A DNA stretch of 54,268 bases from Desulfobulbaceae bacterium. GTDB taxonomy: Bacteria > Desulfobacterota > Desulfobulbia > Desulfobulbales > Desulfocapsaceae. Numbering within the stretch: the stretch's first letter is position 1; every line of letters begins with the position of its first letter. Below the pieces are notes generated by a model. The model had not been told where the DNA came from. It ran no database searches and saw only the letters and a list, made by a program, of their open reading frames with translations. Shown here one piece after another: positions 34,724 through 43,920 of the stretch. The translations under genes were made by a program, and so were the position numbers. Where the stretch lies: NCBI GenBank assembly GCA_024227155.1, contig JAAELB010000989.1:1-54268 (forward strand). The letters run 5' to 3'.

Positions 34724-35767
34724 ATGAACATAAAAGAAGCAATAGGACAGGTTGTAACCGGAACGGATCTGACAGAAGCTGAGATGGTTTCAGTTATGGA
34801 TGATATTATGAGCGGCAATGCCACCGATGCCCAGATAGGGGCCTTTATCACCGGGCTCAGGATGAAAGGCGAAACTATTGATGAAATTGTGGGTGCTGTT
34901 CGTGTGATGCGTGAAAAAGCCACCGCTATAGATACCGGAGTAGACGTTTCACAAGGCGATATTTTGATGGATATCGTGGGTACCGGAGGTGATGGGGCGG
35001 GTACCTTTAACGTTTCCACAACAACATCTTTTGTTGTGGCGGCTTCCGGTATTACCGTGGCTAAACATGGTAACCGTGCTGTCTCCTCCAATTGCGGAAG
35101 TGCTGACGTACTTGAAGCTCTGGGTGTGAATTTAAGCTTACCCCCAAAGGTGGTTTCCAGGTGTGTTCAAACTATTGGAATTGGTTTTCTTTTTGCCCCT
35201 ATGCTTCATGGCGCCATGAAGTACGCAATAGGACCCCGCCGCGAAATAGGGATTCGTTCTCTATTTAATATTCTGGGTCCCATGACCAATCCTGCGGGGG
35301 CCAATGTACAGTTGACCGGTGTTTTTGCAAAGGAACTCACAACTACTCTTGCCGAAGTTCTGGTTCGCCTTGGTATGAAAAGAACTCTGGTGGTCTGGGG
35401 TGAAGGGAATATGGATGAACTGACTATTACTGGAACGTCCCATGTGGCCGATGGTTATGGGGGAGAGGTGAAAAATTATACCATAGAGCCCGAAGATGTT
35501 GGGCTTAAAAGGGCTACAATGGCTGATATTTGTGGAGGAAGTACAGCTGTTGAAGCCGCAGCGCAGGTTCGAGAGGTTCTGGGTGGAACTCCTGGGGCTA
35601 AGTTGGATATGGTGTTGTTAAATGGTGGTGCCGCGTTGCTGGCAGCAGGTAAAGTTGAGGACTTACATAAAGGCGTTGATGTGGCAAGGGATATTGTAGC
35701 TTCCGGTGCTGCTCTTGCAAAGCTTGATCAGCTTGTCGAGTTTTCTATGTCCGTAGCCACAGAGTAG
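34724..35767 (+). CDS. trpD: Anthranilate phosphoribosyltransferase
   Basis: 347 aa from ATG 34724 (GTG 34721 is one codon upstream; RBS AGGGA). 'DIVGTGGDGAGTFNVSTTTSFV' is the PRPP/Mg loop, followed by 'KHGNRAVSSNCGSADVLEALG' and 'FLFAPMLHGAMKYA'. It transfers phosphoribose to anthranilate. It is separated from trpG by 78 bp, the longest gap in the operon. Confidence 0.97.
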   Translation: MNIKEAIGQVVTGTDLTEAEMVSVMDDIMSGNATDAQIGAFITGLRMKGETIDEIVGAVRVMREKATAIDTGVDVSQGDILMDIVGTGGDGAGTFNVSTTTSFVVAASGITVAKHGNRAVSSNCGSADVLEALGVNLSLPPKVVSRCVQTIGIGFLFAPMLHGAMKYAIGPRREIGIRSLFNILGPMTNPAGANVQLTGVFAKELTTTLAEVLVRLGMKRTLVVWGEGNMDELTITGTSHVADGYGGEVKNYTIEPEDVGLKRATMADICGGSTAVEAAAQVREVLGGTPGAKLDMVLLNGGAALLAAGKVEDLHKGVDVARDIVASGAALAKLDQLVEFSMSVATE

Positions 35768-35789
35768 TTATAAAGAGGAAGAGTGAAGA

Positions 35790-36569
35790 ATGGCCAAGAT
35801 ATTAGACACCATAGTAAAGAAAAAAGAAGTAGAAGTAGAAGCTCTGCGCTCGAGTGGCATTCAGCTGCCGGATACCTTCCGGGATGCAGAGGTGGAGGGT
35901 CCCCGTGGATTTCGAAATAAACTTGTAGGATTTGATGGTGTCTCAGTTATTGCTGAGGTAAAAAAAGCTTCCCCGTCAAAAGGTGTGATCTGCGAAGATT
36001 TCAATCCTGTGGATATTGCAAGAAACTATCAATCGAATGGAGCTCAGGCCGTCTCAGTACTCACGGATGTGGATTTTTTCCAAGGTGCTCTGCTCTATAT
36101 GATGCAGGTTAGGGAATCTGTATCTTTGCCTGTGCTTAGAAAAGATTTTATCATCGATGAACTCCAGATTGAAGAGGCAGGCGCCCACGGAGCGGATGCA
36201 ATCCTACTTATTGCAGCAATCCTTGATCTGAAGCAGATGATCGATTACCAGGCCTACGCCAATGAGTTGGGCATGGATGTGCTGGTTGAAGTGCATGATG
36301 AGGAGGAGACTGAAAAGGCCCTGCATGCAGGAAGTGATCTCATCGGTATTAATAATAGAAATCTAAAGGACTTTTCCATGGACTTGGAGACGACCTTTAG
36401 ACTAAAGAAAATGATCCCTGAAGAAATTCCCGTAGTGAGCGAATCCGGTCTTAAATCTGAAGATGATTTTAAGAGATTAAGAGATGAGGGGATTACAGCC
36501 GCACTCATCGGAGAGACCCTGATGCGGGCAGGTTCTGCAAGTAATTTACTTCATCTTCTTCGTCGATAG
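35790..36569 (+). CDS. trpC: Indole-3-glycerol phosphate synthase
   Basis: 259 aa TIM barrel. Catalytic Lys in 'VIAEVKKASPSKGVI', then 'PVLRKDFIIDELQI', 'INNRNLKDFSMDLETT' and 'SESGLKS'. It closes CdRP to indole-3-glycerol phosphate. It follows trpD by 22 bp with an RBS (GAGGAAGAG). Confidence 0.97.
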   Translation: MAKILDTIVKKKEVEVEALRSSGIQLPDTFRDAEVEGPRGFRNKLVGFDGVSVIAEVKKASPSKGVICEDFNPVDIARNYQSNGAQAVSVLTDVDFFQGALLYMMQVRESVSLPVLRKDFIIDELQIEEAGAHGADAILLIAAILDLKQMIDYQAYANELGMDVLVEVHDEEETEKALHAGSDLIGINNRNLKDFSMDLETTFRLKKMIPEEIPVVSESGLKSEDDFKRLRDEGITAALIGETLMRAGSASNLLHLLRR

Positions 36570-36581
36570 TTTTAATCCCCA

Positions 36582-37247
36582 ATGCAATCAAGGAAATTAT
36601 CTCGAACACGGGTCAAAATGTGCGGCACAACCCGCCTTGAAGACGCACTTTGTGCTGTGGGCTTGGGCGTTGATGCCCTGGGCTTTATTTTTTACCATAA
36701 AAGCCCAAGGAATATCTCACCTGTAAAGGTTTCTGAGATAATAAAAAAGCTGCCGCCATTTATCGATTGTGTAGGTGTTTTTGTGAACAGCTCAGTGACA
36801 GAAATACAGTCTGTTGCAGAGGCAGGGCTCTCGTATCTGCAGCTTCATGGGGATGAGTCGCCGAAGTTTTGTCGTGAAATAAAAGCACAACTCCCGTTTC
36901 AAAAGATTTTCAAAGCCTTTCGTGTGGGTTCTGAGAGCTCGGCCGCTGATTTTTCCCGGTATAATGATTGTGTTGATGGCTTCTTGTTAGACACATACGT
37001 GAAGGGTGAGAGTGGCGGTACAGGCCTTTGCTTTGACTGGGCAATTATAGAAAAATTAGAGTTACAGAAGCCATTTCTCCTGGCTGGTGGTTTATCTGTT
37101 GAGAATGTGGCCGAAGCGATTGGAGCGGTAGCCCCCCATGCTTTGGATGTTAATTCAGGAGTAGAGAGTGCTCCAGGGGTGAAGGATCATGCGAAAATTA
37201 GAAAATTTATGGATATTGTAAAGAAAGCTGATTTTACCTCGCGATAA
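36582..37247 (+). CDS. trpF: Phosphoribosylanthranilate isomerase
   Basis: 221 aa TIM barrel. Catalytic Cys in 'RVKMCGTTRLEDA' and Asp in 'GFLLDTYVKGESGGTG', then 'LLAGGLSVENV' and 'LDVNSGVE'. Isomerises PRA to CdRP. It is the last trp gene here; trpB and trpA do not follow, and its end overlaps rlpA on the other strand by 14 bp. Confidence 0.95.
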   Translation: MQSRKLSRTRVKMCGTTRLEDALCAVGLGVDALGFIFYHKSPRNISPVKVSEIIKKLPPFIDCVGVFVNSSVTEIQSVAEAGLSYLQLHGDESPKFCREIKAQLPFQKIFKAFRVGSESSAADFSRYNDCVDGFLLDTYVKGESGGTGLCFDWAIIEKLELQKPFLLAGGLSVENVAEAIGAVAPHALDVNSGVESAPGVKDHAKIRKFMDIVKKADFTSR

Positions 37248-37995
37248 TAAAGCAGTCAGCGTATCCGTGCTCAAGCAACGCCCTTTCAGATTTTTCTGCG
37301 TTTTGGATGGTTTTCCCTGCATAAACCTGTACCCGGTATAGAATTGCCTTTGGTCCAAAATATTTTTGGATCACGGTGGTGTGCCCGGCATCTGTAAATC
37401 TCTTCTGTAGTCTGATGGCGTTAATTTTATTTGCGAATGCGCCAATCTGTACATAAAATTCACCTGCGCCAAGATCGTCATACACCAGTACAGGTGGAGT
37501 TCCCTGTTTGCCATTATTCCCTTCGGCAAGCGCGATAATTTGAACTTTTGCTGTACCGTTTTCCGTGACATGGAGTATTTTGGCCGCCTTGTAACTGAGG
37601 TCAATAACTCTCCCCCGCACAAATGGTCCTCTGTCATTAATGCGAACTACTGTTTTTTTTCCATTGTGCAAGTTTTTCACCATAAGCATGGTGTTCATTG
37701 GCAATGTTTTATGGGCTGCGGTCATGGCGTGCATGTCGTAGATTTCACCATTGGATGTTCTTCTTCCGTGGAAATCCTTGCCATACCATGAGGCAATACC
37801 TCGTTCATTGTAGCCTTGCGCTGAAGGGATAGGGTAATACCTTTTGTTGTTGATTACGTATGGAATCTGGGTGGCGGGGCGTTTTGCTGCAATTGCTTCA
37901 TGCAGAAGAGAAGAAAGCTCCACTGGAGTAAGTAAAAGAAAAAAGGCCAGCAGCCGGATGAAGAAAGTAGATGGTGTATGGCTGATAAAATCCAT
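37234..37995 (-). CDS. rlpA: RlpA-like septal/envelope protein (DPBB + SPOR)
   Basis: 253 aa. N-terminal signal sequence (about 1-36). The double-psi beta-barrel (about 65-155) has 'GIASWYGKDFHGRRTSNGE', 'AAHKTLPMNT' and 'VVRINDRGPFVRGRVIDLS', including the catalytic-type Asp. The C-terminal SPOR domain (about 175-250) 'FYVQIGAFANKINA' binds denuded peptidoglycan. RlpA of Pseudomonas is a lytic transglycosylase on naked glycans. No lipobox Cys is evident. The cytochrome gene ends 15 bp upstream, so they are likely co-transcribed. Confidence 0.93.
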   Translation of the reverse strand: MDFISHTPSTFFIRLLAFFLLLTPVELSSLLHEAIAAKRPATQIPYVINNKRYYPIPSAQGYNERGIASWYGKDFHGRRTSNGEIYDMHAMTAAHKTLPMNTMLMVKNLHNGKKTVVRINDRGPFVRGRVIDLSYKAAKILHVTENGTAKVQIIALAEGNNGKQGTPPVLVYDDLGAGEFYVQIGAFANKINAIRLQKRFTDAGHTTVIQKYFGPKAILYRVQVYAGKTIQNAEKSERALLEHGYADCFIIAR

Positions 37996-38010
37996 TCTTG
38001 AGTTCGCCCG

Positions 38011-39459
38011 TTAATTACCCTTTGGTTTCAGCTCAATCTCTAGAAATTCCTGGATACGCTGGTTGTAAAAAATACCGGCACTACCAGTGGTGTGAGGTAC
38101 ATATGGGACCATAACCCCATTCAATGGTTCTGAAGAAATAGAATCGAACCGAATAGAATCATCTTCGTCAATCCAGGAGAGAGAGTAATCGAGTAGTGGG
38201 CGTACAGGAGTAATGGTGCCAGCTTCATCACGTCCCAACACTACTTTTTCCCATCTACGGATGGTGAAACCCTTGTACCATATTCCCTGCCGGGAGACTC
38301 CTGTCAAATTATCAATCATAACCAATGGTAACTCATTCTTGTCAAAATCAATATTGTTTTCTACTATGATTTCAATATCCGAGCTTCCCTGGGTTGAAAG
38401 ATTTTCAAAAAGATCATAGTTGTCGGTGTCAGATCTCATCAGGTGTTTATTATAGTCGTTAAAAGTCCATTGGGCGTGACAAGCCTGACAGGATATTTTT
38501 TGCTTGTTATGCGCGGGGTGAATCATTACCGGCAATGGGTGGTTATTGCCATCTTTTGAGCTCAGGACAAATCCATCTCCAACTTTGCTGACATTATCCG
38601 GCAGATGTTTATTAAGAGCGTCTGGCAGGTGGCAACTTTGGCAACTTGGTTTGGGCCCATTTTTCAGCATAAGTTCGCTTCCTGAATGACAGTCAATACA
38701 GCTCATTTTACGTTGTTTGTGAATGTCGGGAATAAGCTCGTGGTACTCAACCCCATATGGCCTGAAATGTTCATTCTTTGTGGTGTACGGGGTTCTGTAT
38801 TCGGCGTTGAAGTCGTGCTCGAATCTGCCATAATAGTCAAAACCAACGTAGTTGCCGTAATGGCATGATAAGCATTGCAAATCTGCAGGCTTCTGGAACA
38901 GATGGGAAGAGAGACTGCCGTTGGAGAAGGGGAGGTGACAGGCGCTGCAACCAGTCCCCCGAGAAACAGCGGGGTAGTCATCGCCACCATTGTAGATATG
39001 ACAGCGAAAACATCGTCGTCGCAGGAGGTCGTCAGCAAGTTCGATATCGGTTTCAGGGGTAGTAACAACCGGGGTGTCGATGAATGATTCTAATGAGTTA
39101 GTTGCCCCAAATGCCTCCCTGAAAAGGTTTACACTGTTCTTGAGAGTGTAATGAAGAGATGACTGTATATGCGTTGTAATCTCCTGGTGGCAGGGAGCGC
39201 AATTGCGAGCCACATTCTCAGGGTGTGCAGGGAGAGCAATTAATCCTTTGTGAGCCAGAGCCTGGTCACTTGTCTGATCTGTACCCTCATGGCATGTTAC
39301 ACAGCCGATGTTGTGCTGTTCATCCAGTGTCATGTTATGGCAACTTTGGCAACCTATTATGGCCTTGTCCACATTGTTATCAGACGAGCAGCCCGCTAGA
39401 GAAAAAAGCAATATCGAGATGAATAGCAGTGGAGTATGAAAAATAGTATGAGTGTTCAT
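38011..39459 (-). CDS. Nine-heme c-type cytochrome lipoprotein
   Basis: 482 aa from ATG 39459; the open frame extends to 39519, but the signal starts at MNTHTIF. The lipobox is FSLAGC, so the mature N-terminal Cys is lipidated and the protein is membrane-bound on the periplasmic or outer face. Nine CXXCH motifs: CQSCH, CVTCH, CAPCH, CFRCH, CSACH, CLSCH, CIDCH, CQSCH and CQACH, all in the first ~350 residues. They are followed by a heme-free beta-rich C-terminal domain ('RRWEKVVLGRDEAGTITPVRP'). Likely an electron conduit or terminal reductase; substrate unknown. Confidence 0.92.
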   Translation of the reverse strand: MNTHTIFHTPLLFISILLFSLAGCSSDNNVDKAIIGCQSCHNMTLDEQHNIGCVTCHEGTDQTSDQALAHKGLIALPAHPENVARNCAPCHQEITTHIQSSLHYTLKNSVNLFREAFGATNSLESFIDTPVVTTPETDIELADDLLRRRCFRCHIYNGGDDYPAVSRGTGCSACHLPFSNGSLSSHLFQKPADLQCLSCHYGNYVGFDYYGRFEHDFNAEYRTPYTTKNEHFRPYGVEYHELIPDIHKQRKMSCIDCHSGSELMLKNGPKPSCQSCHLPDALNKHLPDNVSKVGDGFVLSSKDGNNHPLPVMIHPAHNKQKISCQACHAQWTFNDYNKHLMRSDTDNYDLFENLSTQGSSDIEIIVENNIDFDKNELPLVMIDNLTGVSRQGIWYKGFTIRRWEKVVLGRDEAGTITPVRPLLDYSLSWIDEDDSIRFDSISSEPLNGVMVPYVPHTTGSAGIFYNQRIQEFLEIELKPKGN

Positions 39460-39569
39460 CTCGTCTGGGTTATCAATATAATCACCATGCGAAGAATTTT
39501 GATCGAAATCAAAGTGCATGAAGGGTAGGTAAATGTTTATTCAAATAAAATTCTTATATTTCATTATGG

Positions 39570-39598
39570 TTGAATTTTCAATAATTACCTGATATATA
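39570..39598 (+). promoter_or_regulatory. Promoter of tRNA-Thr
   Basis: TTGAAT, 17-bp spacer, TATATA, with the tRNA starting 42 bp after the -10. Confidence 0.6.
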
Positions 39599-39639
39599 GG
39601 CTCTATCTTCAACACAGGTACAAAAAATTGGGACAAAAA

Positions 39640-39715
39640 GCCAGCATAGCTCAGTTGGTAGAGCGACGCTCTCGTAAAGCGTAGGCCAGCGGTTCGATTC
39701 CGCTTGCTGGCTCCA
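39640..39715 (+). tRNA. tRNA-Thr (anticodon CGU)
   Basis: Seven-base acceptor stem GCCAGCA/TGCTGGC, D arm GCTCAGTTGGTAGAGC, anticodon stem-loop CGCTCTCGTAAAGCG with CGT, T arm GCGGTTCGATTCCGC, discriminator T, and an encoded CCA (39713-39715). A terminator follows at 39724-39757. The accessory region begins just after this gene; tRNA genes are common integration sites. Confidence 0.96.
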
Positions 39716-39723
39716 GTTATGTT

Positions 39724-39757
39724 AAGGACTTACAGATTTTTCTGTGAGTCCTTTTTT
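39724..39757 (+). terminator. Terminator of tRNA-Thr
   Basis: AAGGACTTACAG pairs with CTGTGAGTCCTT, followed by a T-run. Confidence 0.88.
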
Positions 39758-40519
39758 CGTTTGTGGTTATGGCGGGAGTATGGAAATGATACATTTTGCG
39801 ACATTTCGTGATCGTTTGGAAAGGTATCACCGTGAAGTGCGTTATTTAAAAGTGTTAAGGAGTAACCTAACCCGACAAGTCGGAAACTTTTTTAGTATCA
39901 CTGGATAAGTGCCTCGAAGGTCTCACTACGTTCACTATCTGATGATAACTCTAAGTTTATGATTTTAAAGCGATCTCATAATTTCTTGTTTTTTATTACA
40001 GCTTCTATGGAGTAAGGCACTAAATTGGGCGTGTGCCTACAGCTACTTAACCTTACATCATCGAAGTTATTATCTTCATGGAAAGATCTGGTGTTCATAT
40101 AGCAGGCCGGTGGATGAGTGGAATCTAGGTTCACAGATACAGTAGTAAGGTTTTCATCTGTCTAAAACCGGTCAACAAGATATTTACCCTGTCAATTCCA
40201 AGCCTGATTCGAAACTAGTACCGACTTTGAGATTTGATAAAATGGAGCAATTGTTTTACTTGATGCTTTGGAATAATCATTTATATCAGTAGTCCTTTTT
40301 TTGTTAGGTTATTCTTGATTTTACAGAGATCGAAACCGTGGTATTTGTTATTAGGTTTTGCGGGCACATCTTTCTTTGAATTTACAGTAGCAACCTTCTG
40401 TCTGACATTCAATCAAACTTGAACACCTTCGATGCCCTATGTGGCAATTTTAATGGAGAAATATACTGATAACTCAACCAGTGGTCGGCAGATGATCGGT
40501 AATTTTTGTACTCGGCAGA
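39758..40519. other. Gene-poor stretch after tRNA-Thr
   Basis: No convincing gene. A 42-codon frame (MEMIHFATFRDRLERYH..., 39781-39909) with a weak RBS runs into the repeat and is probably not real. The family-1 repeat occupies 39867-40024. The remainder (40025-40519) shows no recognisable element. Confidence 0.55.
39867..40024 (-). repeat. Family-1 dispersed repeat, long copy
   Basis: Reverse orientation: CTAACCCGACAAGTCGG with AAACTTTTTTAG and CTGGATAAGTGCCT at one end, AAGGCACTAAA at the other. The hairpin arms AGTGCCT/AGGCACT co-vary with AGTACCTT/AAGGTACT in the other copies. The interior is longer and different, with ATAAAAAACAAGAAA (in reverse) shared with 442-456. Confidence 0.78.
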
Positions 40520-43342
40520 TCAAGGGTTATCCAACACTTTCCGGATCATCTTAGCAATATCCTTTTTAGCAAGTGGCTTGAATGCAAACTCTTTTATGCC
40601 CATAGATTTTGCTTTTTCCTCAGAAATAATAGTGGAGTAGCCAGTGCAAAGGATAATGGGGATATCTGGACGGATTTGCAGCATTCGTCTACTAAGGTCG
40701 CTACCTGTCATACCAGGCATAGTCTGGTCAGTTATAACAATATCAAACTTATCGGGTTGGTTCTGAAAGGTCTCTAAAGCTTCAAAACTGTTACTTCTTA
40801 CTGTTACATGGTAACCAAGCCTTTCGAGCATGGTTTTACCCATTTTGGCAAGTATTTCTTCATCGTCAACTAGAAGAATCTTTTCTCTGCCGATTGGAAT
40901 CTCGTCATTAATTTCGTTTTCTGTTAATGCCTCCTTCTCTACGGTTGGCAAAAACACGTGAAAAACAGTTCCTTCACCAAGTTCACTATCAAGGGAGATA
41001 AACCCGCCATAGTTTTTCACTATTCCATGAACCATTGAAAGGCCCATCCCGGTGCCCTTACTGATCTCTTTTGTTGTGAAGTATGGGTCAAAAATCTTAT
41101 CTTTGACGGTTGGTGCTATCCCCGTGCCTGAGTCACCAATTGATAATTGAATAAAAGTACCACCTGTTACATCTGGTTGGTGTACAAGATCTTCATTGCT
41201 AAGGGTCACCTCTTTTAATAAAATATCAAGTTTCCCTCCTGTATCTTCCATGGCATGGAAGGCATTGGTACAGAGGTTCATCAATATTTGATTGAGTTGA
41301 GTAGGGTCAACAAAAACAAGACCAGCTACGGCATTAATATCTTGAGTAATTTCAATGGTTGTTGGTAATGACGGGCGCAGCATTGTTATCGTTTCCTTGA
41401 TAATGCTGGCAGGTTGTAAGATCATACGCTCCGTATCATCTTGGCGACTGAAAGCAAGTATCTGACAAACAAGACTCTTGGCGCGATTGCCGGCCTCTAA
41501 GACCCCATTTAAATCTTGGGAAATGGTTGATCCAGGTTGGCAATCATCCTTTGCCATTTCAGCATATCCGATAATCGCCGCTAAAATATTATTGAAATCA
41601 TGAGCTATACCTCCTGCTAATGTTCCGATTGCCTCCATTTTTTGAGCTTGTTGAAGTTGTTTTTCAAGATTGTCTTTTTCCTCTTCTTTTCTTTTTAGAT
41701 CTGTAACATCACGCAGAATAACCAGAGTGTTTTTATCATCTTCTTGCCCGTACTGGGTAACATTTACCTCCATGTCAAATTCTACTCCATCCCTTCTAAG
41801 GCCTTTAGTCTGGTACTTGGCACTGGGCAGTTTGCCTTCAGCCCTGGCAGAAACGAATTGCCTGACTTCTGACCTTTTGGCTGGAGCAATCAGCTCGGAA
41901 ATCGGCTTTCCAACCAGCTCATTTGCATCTTGATAGCAGAACATCTTCAAGTATGCTAGATTCACAAACTTATGAACACCTTGTTGAAAAACACAAATGG
42001 CATCCACAGAATTATCCAAAACAGCCTTTAATTCTTCTTTGTTGCGCCGCAATAATTCTTCTGCTTTTATCCTATCAGTTACGTCAACAGCAATACCTAC
42101 TATTCGGTGGATCTCTCCTGTTTCATCACTAAGAGGAAAAGCACGATCATGAACCCAGCGAATAGTGTTATCATCTCTGACGATTCGATAGAGTTCATCA
42201 TATGTTCCTTTCAGCAGTTTCTTTTTTTCAGCATCTTCAATTTTCAGTCTGTCATCCGCGTGTATCGCCTCAACCCACATCCAGGGATTGTCGTATAATG
42301 TCTGACAATCTTTTCCCCATATTTTTTCATATCCTGGACTGACATATATTATGGAATTTTTGTCCGGTGATGAGATCCAGAATGCTGCACTGATATTTTC
42401 GGCGAGCTGGCGGAATTTAGATTCACTCTGCTGTAATTTTTTTTGTTCTTTGCTTAACTTTGTTGTCCACATTTTTTCTTGATAAAACCATACTCCTAAT
42501 GTGGTGACGGTAATAACCATAAGCGCGAACAAGAATATCAGTTCCATTCGTGAAACTAATAGATGAATAAAATCATTATATGCCGGTACAAAAACAGAAA
42601 AATTCCATCCACTCTCCGGGTGAGATATTGTGTACAGGGCCACTGTCTTCTTCGCTATTTTTATTTTTTGGATTTTTTCAGGTGGGTTACCTTTTAGATA
42701 GGCCTTATTCTGCAGATTTAGATTGGGCGACATATAATGAATGTGACCATTTATGTCGTGAACCGCCATCATGATTTTTTTATCTGATAAAAGATTCTCC
42801 CAGCGGTTAATCAGGGCCTGAAATTCTATGGACACACCAATAATTCCGTTAATCTTACCATCCATATTCTCCAATGGGACAGCGATTCCGGTAACCATCT
42901 CTTTACTTATGGGACCTTGGTGGGGCTGCATGATGACATGTTTTTCACCGGAAAAAATCCGTTGAACAAAATCAAGATGTTTTACATTTGGAACTTTCCC
43001 CTCAGGCATCGGATTGCCAGAGGCAAAAAAATCTCCGTTTTGTTTAACAGCTGCAAAGTTGACGATCTCCGGGTATTTGTGATTAAGACGAAATAAAATT
43101 CCGCTTGAGGGCTCTGCTTCCTGGCGTGTGATGAATTCTACACTCTTTAGCGTATCAAAAATAGATAGGTATTTGTTGAAAAAATCCTTGGTGCTTGAAG
43201 CCGAGATAGATGCCATCGTTTCTGCAGTTACCCTGGCTTCCTGCCAACGCTGATGCCGTTCTCCTACAATCACTGCAGCAAAAAACACACACTGAATAAC
43301 TATTAATGTGATCAACGCAATAGTTACACGATAACTACGCAT
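40520..43342 (-). CDS. Hybrid sensor histidine kinase (dCache-PAS-PAS-HisKA-HATPase-REC)
   Basis: 940 aa. Membrane segments at about 5-27 and 275-297 flank a periplasmic dCache sensor. Two PAS/PAC units follow (about 310-435, 'VGIAVDVTDR'; about 440-560, 'LVILRDVTDL'). Then come the HisKA box 'GGIAHDFNNILAAIIGYAEMA', HATPase 'LMNLCTNAFHAMEDTGG' and 'GTGMGLSMVHGIVKNYGG', and a receiver domain (about 820-937) with 'ILLVDDEE' and phospho-Asp in 'DIVITDQTMPG'. Likely a membrane chemosensor with internal phosphorelay. No partner regulator is adjacent. Confidence 0.93.
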   Translation of the reverse strand: MRSYRVTIALITLIVIQCVFFAAVIVGERHQRWQEARVTAETMASISASSTKDFFNKYLSIFDTLKSVEFITRQEAEPSSGILFRLNHKYPEIVNFAAVKQNGDFFASGNPMPEGKVPNVKHLDFVQRIFSGEKHVIMQPHQGPISKEMVTGIAVPLENMDGKINGIIGVSIEFQALINRWENLLSDKKIMMAVHDINGHIHYMSPNLNLQNKAYLKGNPPEKIQKIKIAKKTVALYTISHPESGWNFSVFVPAYNDFIHLLVSRMELIFLFALMVITVTTLGVWFYQEKMWTTKLSKEQKKLQQSESKFRQLAENISAAFWISSPDKNSIIYVSPGYEKIWGKDCQTLYDNPWMWVEAIHADDRLKIEDAEKKKLLKGTYDELYRIVRDDNTIRWVHDRAFPLSDETGEIHRIVGIAVDVTDRIKAEELLRRNKEELKAVLDNSVDAICVFQQGVHKFVNLAYLKMFCYQDANELVGKPISELIAPAKRSEVRQFVSARAEGKLPSAKYQTKGLRRDGVEFDMEVNVTQYGQEDDKNTLVILRDVTDLKRKEEEKDNLEKQLQQAQKMEAIGTLAGGIAHDFNNILAAIIGYAEMAKDDCQPGSTISQDLNGVLEAGNRAKSLVCQILAFSRQDDTERMILQPASIIKETITMLRPSLPTTIEITQDINAVAGLVFVDPTQLNQILMNLCTNAFHAMEDTGGKLDILLKEVTLSNEDLVHQPDVTGGTFIQLSIGDSGTGIAPTVKDKIFDPYFTTKEISKGTGMGLSMVHGIVKNYGGFISLDSELGEGTVFHVFLPTVEKEALTENEINDEIPIGREKILLVDDEEILAKMGKTMLERLGYHVTVRSNSFEALETFQNQPDKFDIVITDQTMPGMTGSDLSRRMLQIRPDIPIILCTGYSTIISEEKAKSMGIKEFAFKPLAKKDIAKMIRKVLDNP

Positions 43343-43920
43343 AAACCTTCTCCCCTTTTCACAAACTGATCTTGTACCAACAATATGAGCACTCAGTTAA
43401 ACCATTTATTAAATCACAGCGGAAATATTTATTTCGTAAGAGAAAACCACGTCCTTTGGGCGTGGTCAGAGTTCAACGGCTTTGCCTGTTGACTCAATAA
43501 GGCTCATAATAAGCTCCACGATGTGTTGTCCCCACAATATATCAGGAAGCCAAAGAGCGCCAAGCAGAAAACAAAAAACAGCGATTATTCTAGTTTAACT
43601 GAGGGGCAACACCTCGCCCCCTTTGGGGGCTAGAGGCATCCTTATCCCCTTTTAGGGGTAAATTCAAGGCCACCTGCTCAGCGGGTGGATCTTTACAAAA
43701 GCACTTCTGGAATATCTACCAGAAGGAGCCTGTTCTTTCGGAACTACCAAGAAAGACAGACTTACAGCCTAAGGTAAAAAATGTCTCTCGGCAAGCCTAG
43801 TTTGACAGAACTACATAAGACTTGACCTAATTCTTGTTATAGAAACCCCTTTTGGGTGTAAAAAGGTACCTTTAAGGAAAGTGTATTAGTAATCATCCTT
43901 CAGCTTGAGAGACTCATCTT
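43343..43920. other. Hairpin-rich intergenic region
   Basis: No ORF. 43446-43745 holds at least seven consecutive short palindromes (separate entry); 43746-43920 holds nothing I can name beyond AT-rich DNA and the start of the transposase remnant. Confidence 0.6.
43446..43745. repeat. Array of tandem hairpins (REP/BIME-like or structured RNA)
   Basis: In order: CCACGtCC-ttt-GGgCGTGG (43447), GAGTtCAACGGC-ttt-GCCtGTTGaCTC (43470), GAGG-ggcaaca-CCTC (43600), GCCCCC-ttt-GGGGGC (43616), TACCCC-type TATCCCC-tttta-GGGGTA (43643), CCACCTG-ctcag-CGGGTGG (43670), TTCTGG-aatatcta-CCAGAA (43705) and GTTC-tttcg-GAAC (43732). It stands directly upstream of a REP-type transposase remnant. Confidence 0.7.

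Noticed and set aside
39781-39909. 42-codon ORF after tRNA-Thr
   Set aside because: It runs into the family-1 repeat, has a weak RBS and no similarity I recognise.
43446-43745. CRISPR array
   Set aside because: The stems differ from one another and there are no equal-length repeats or spacers.
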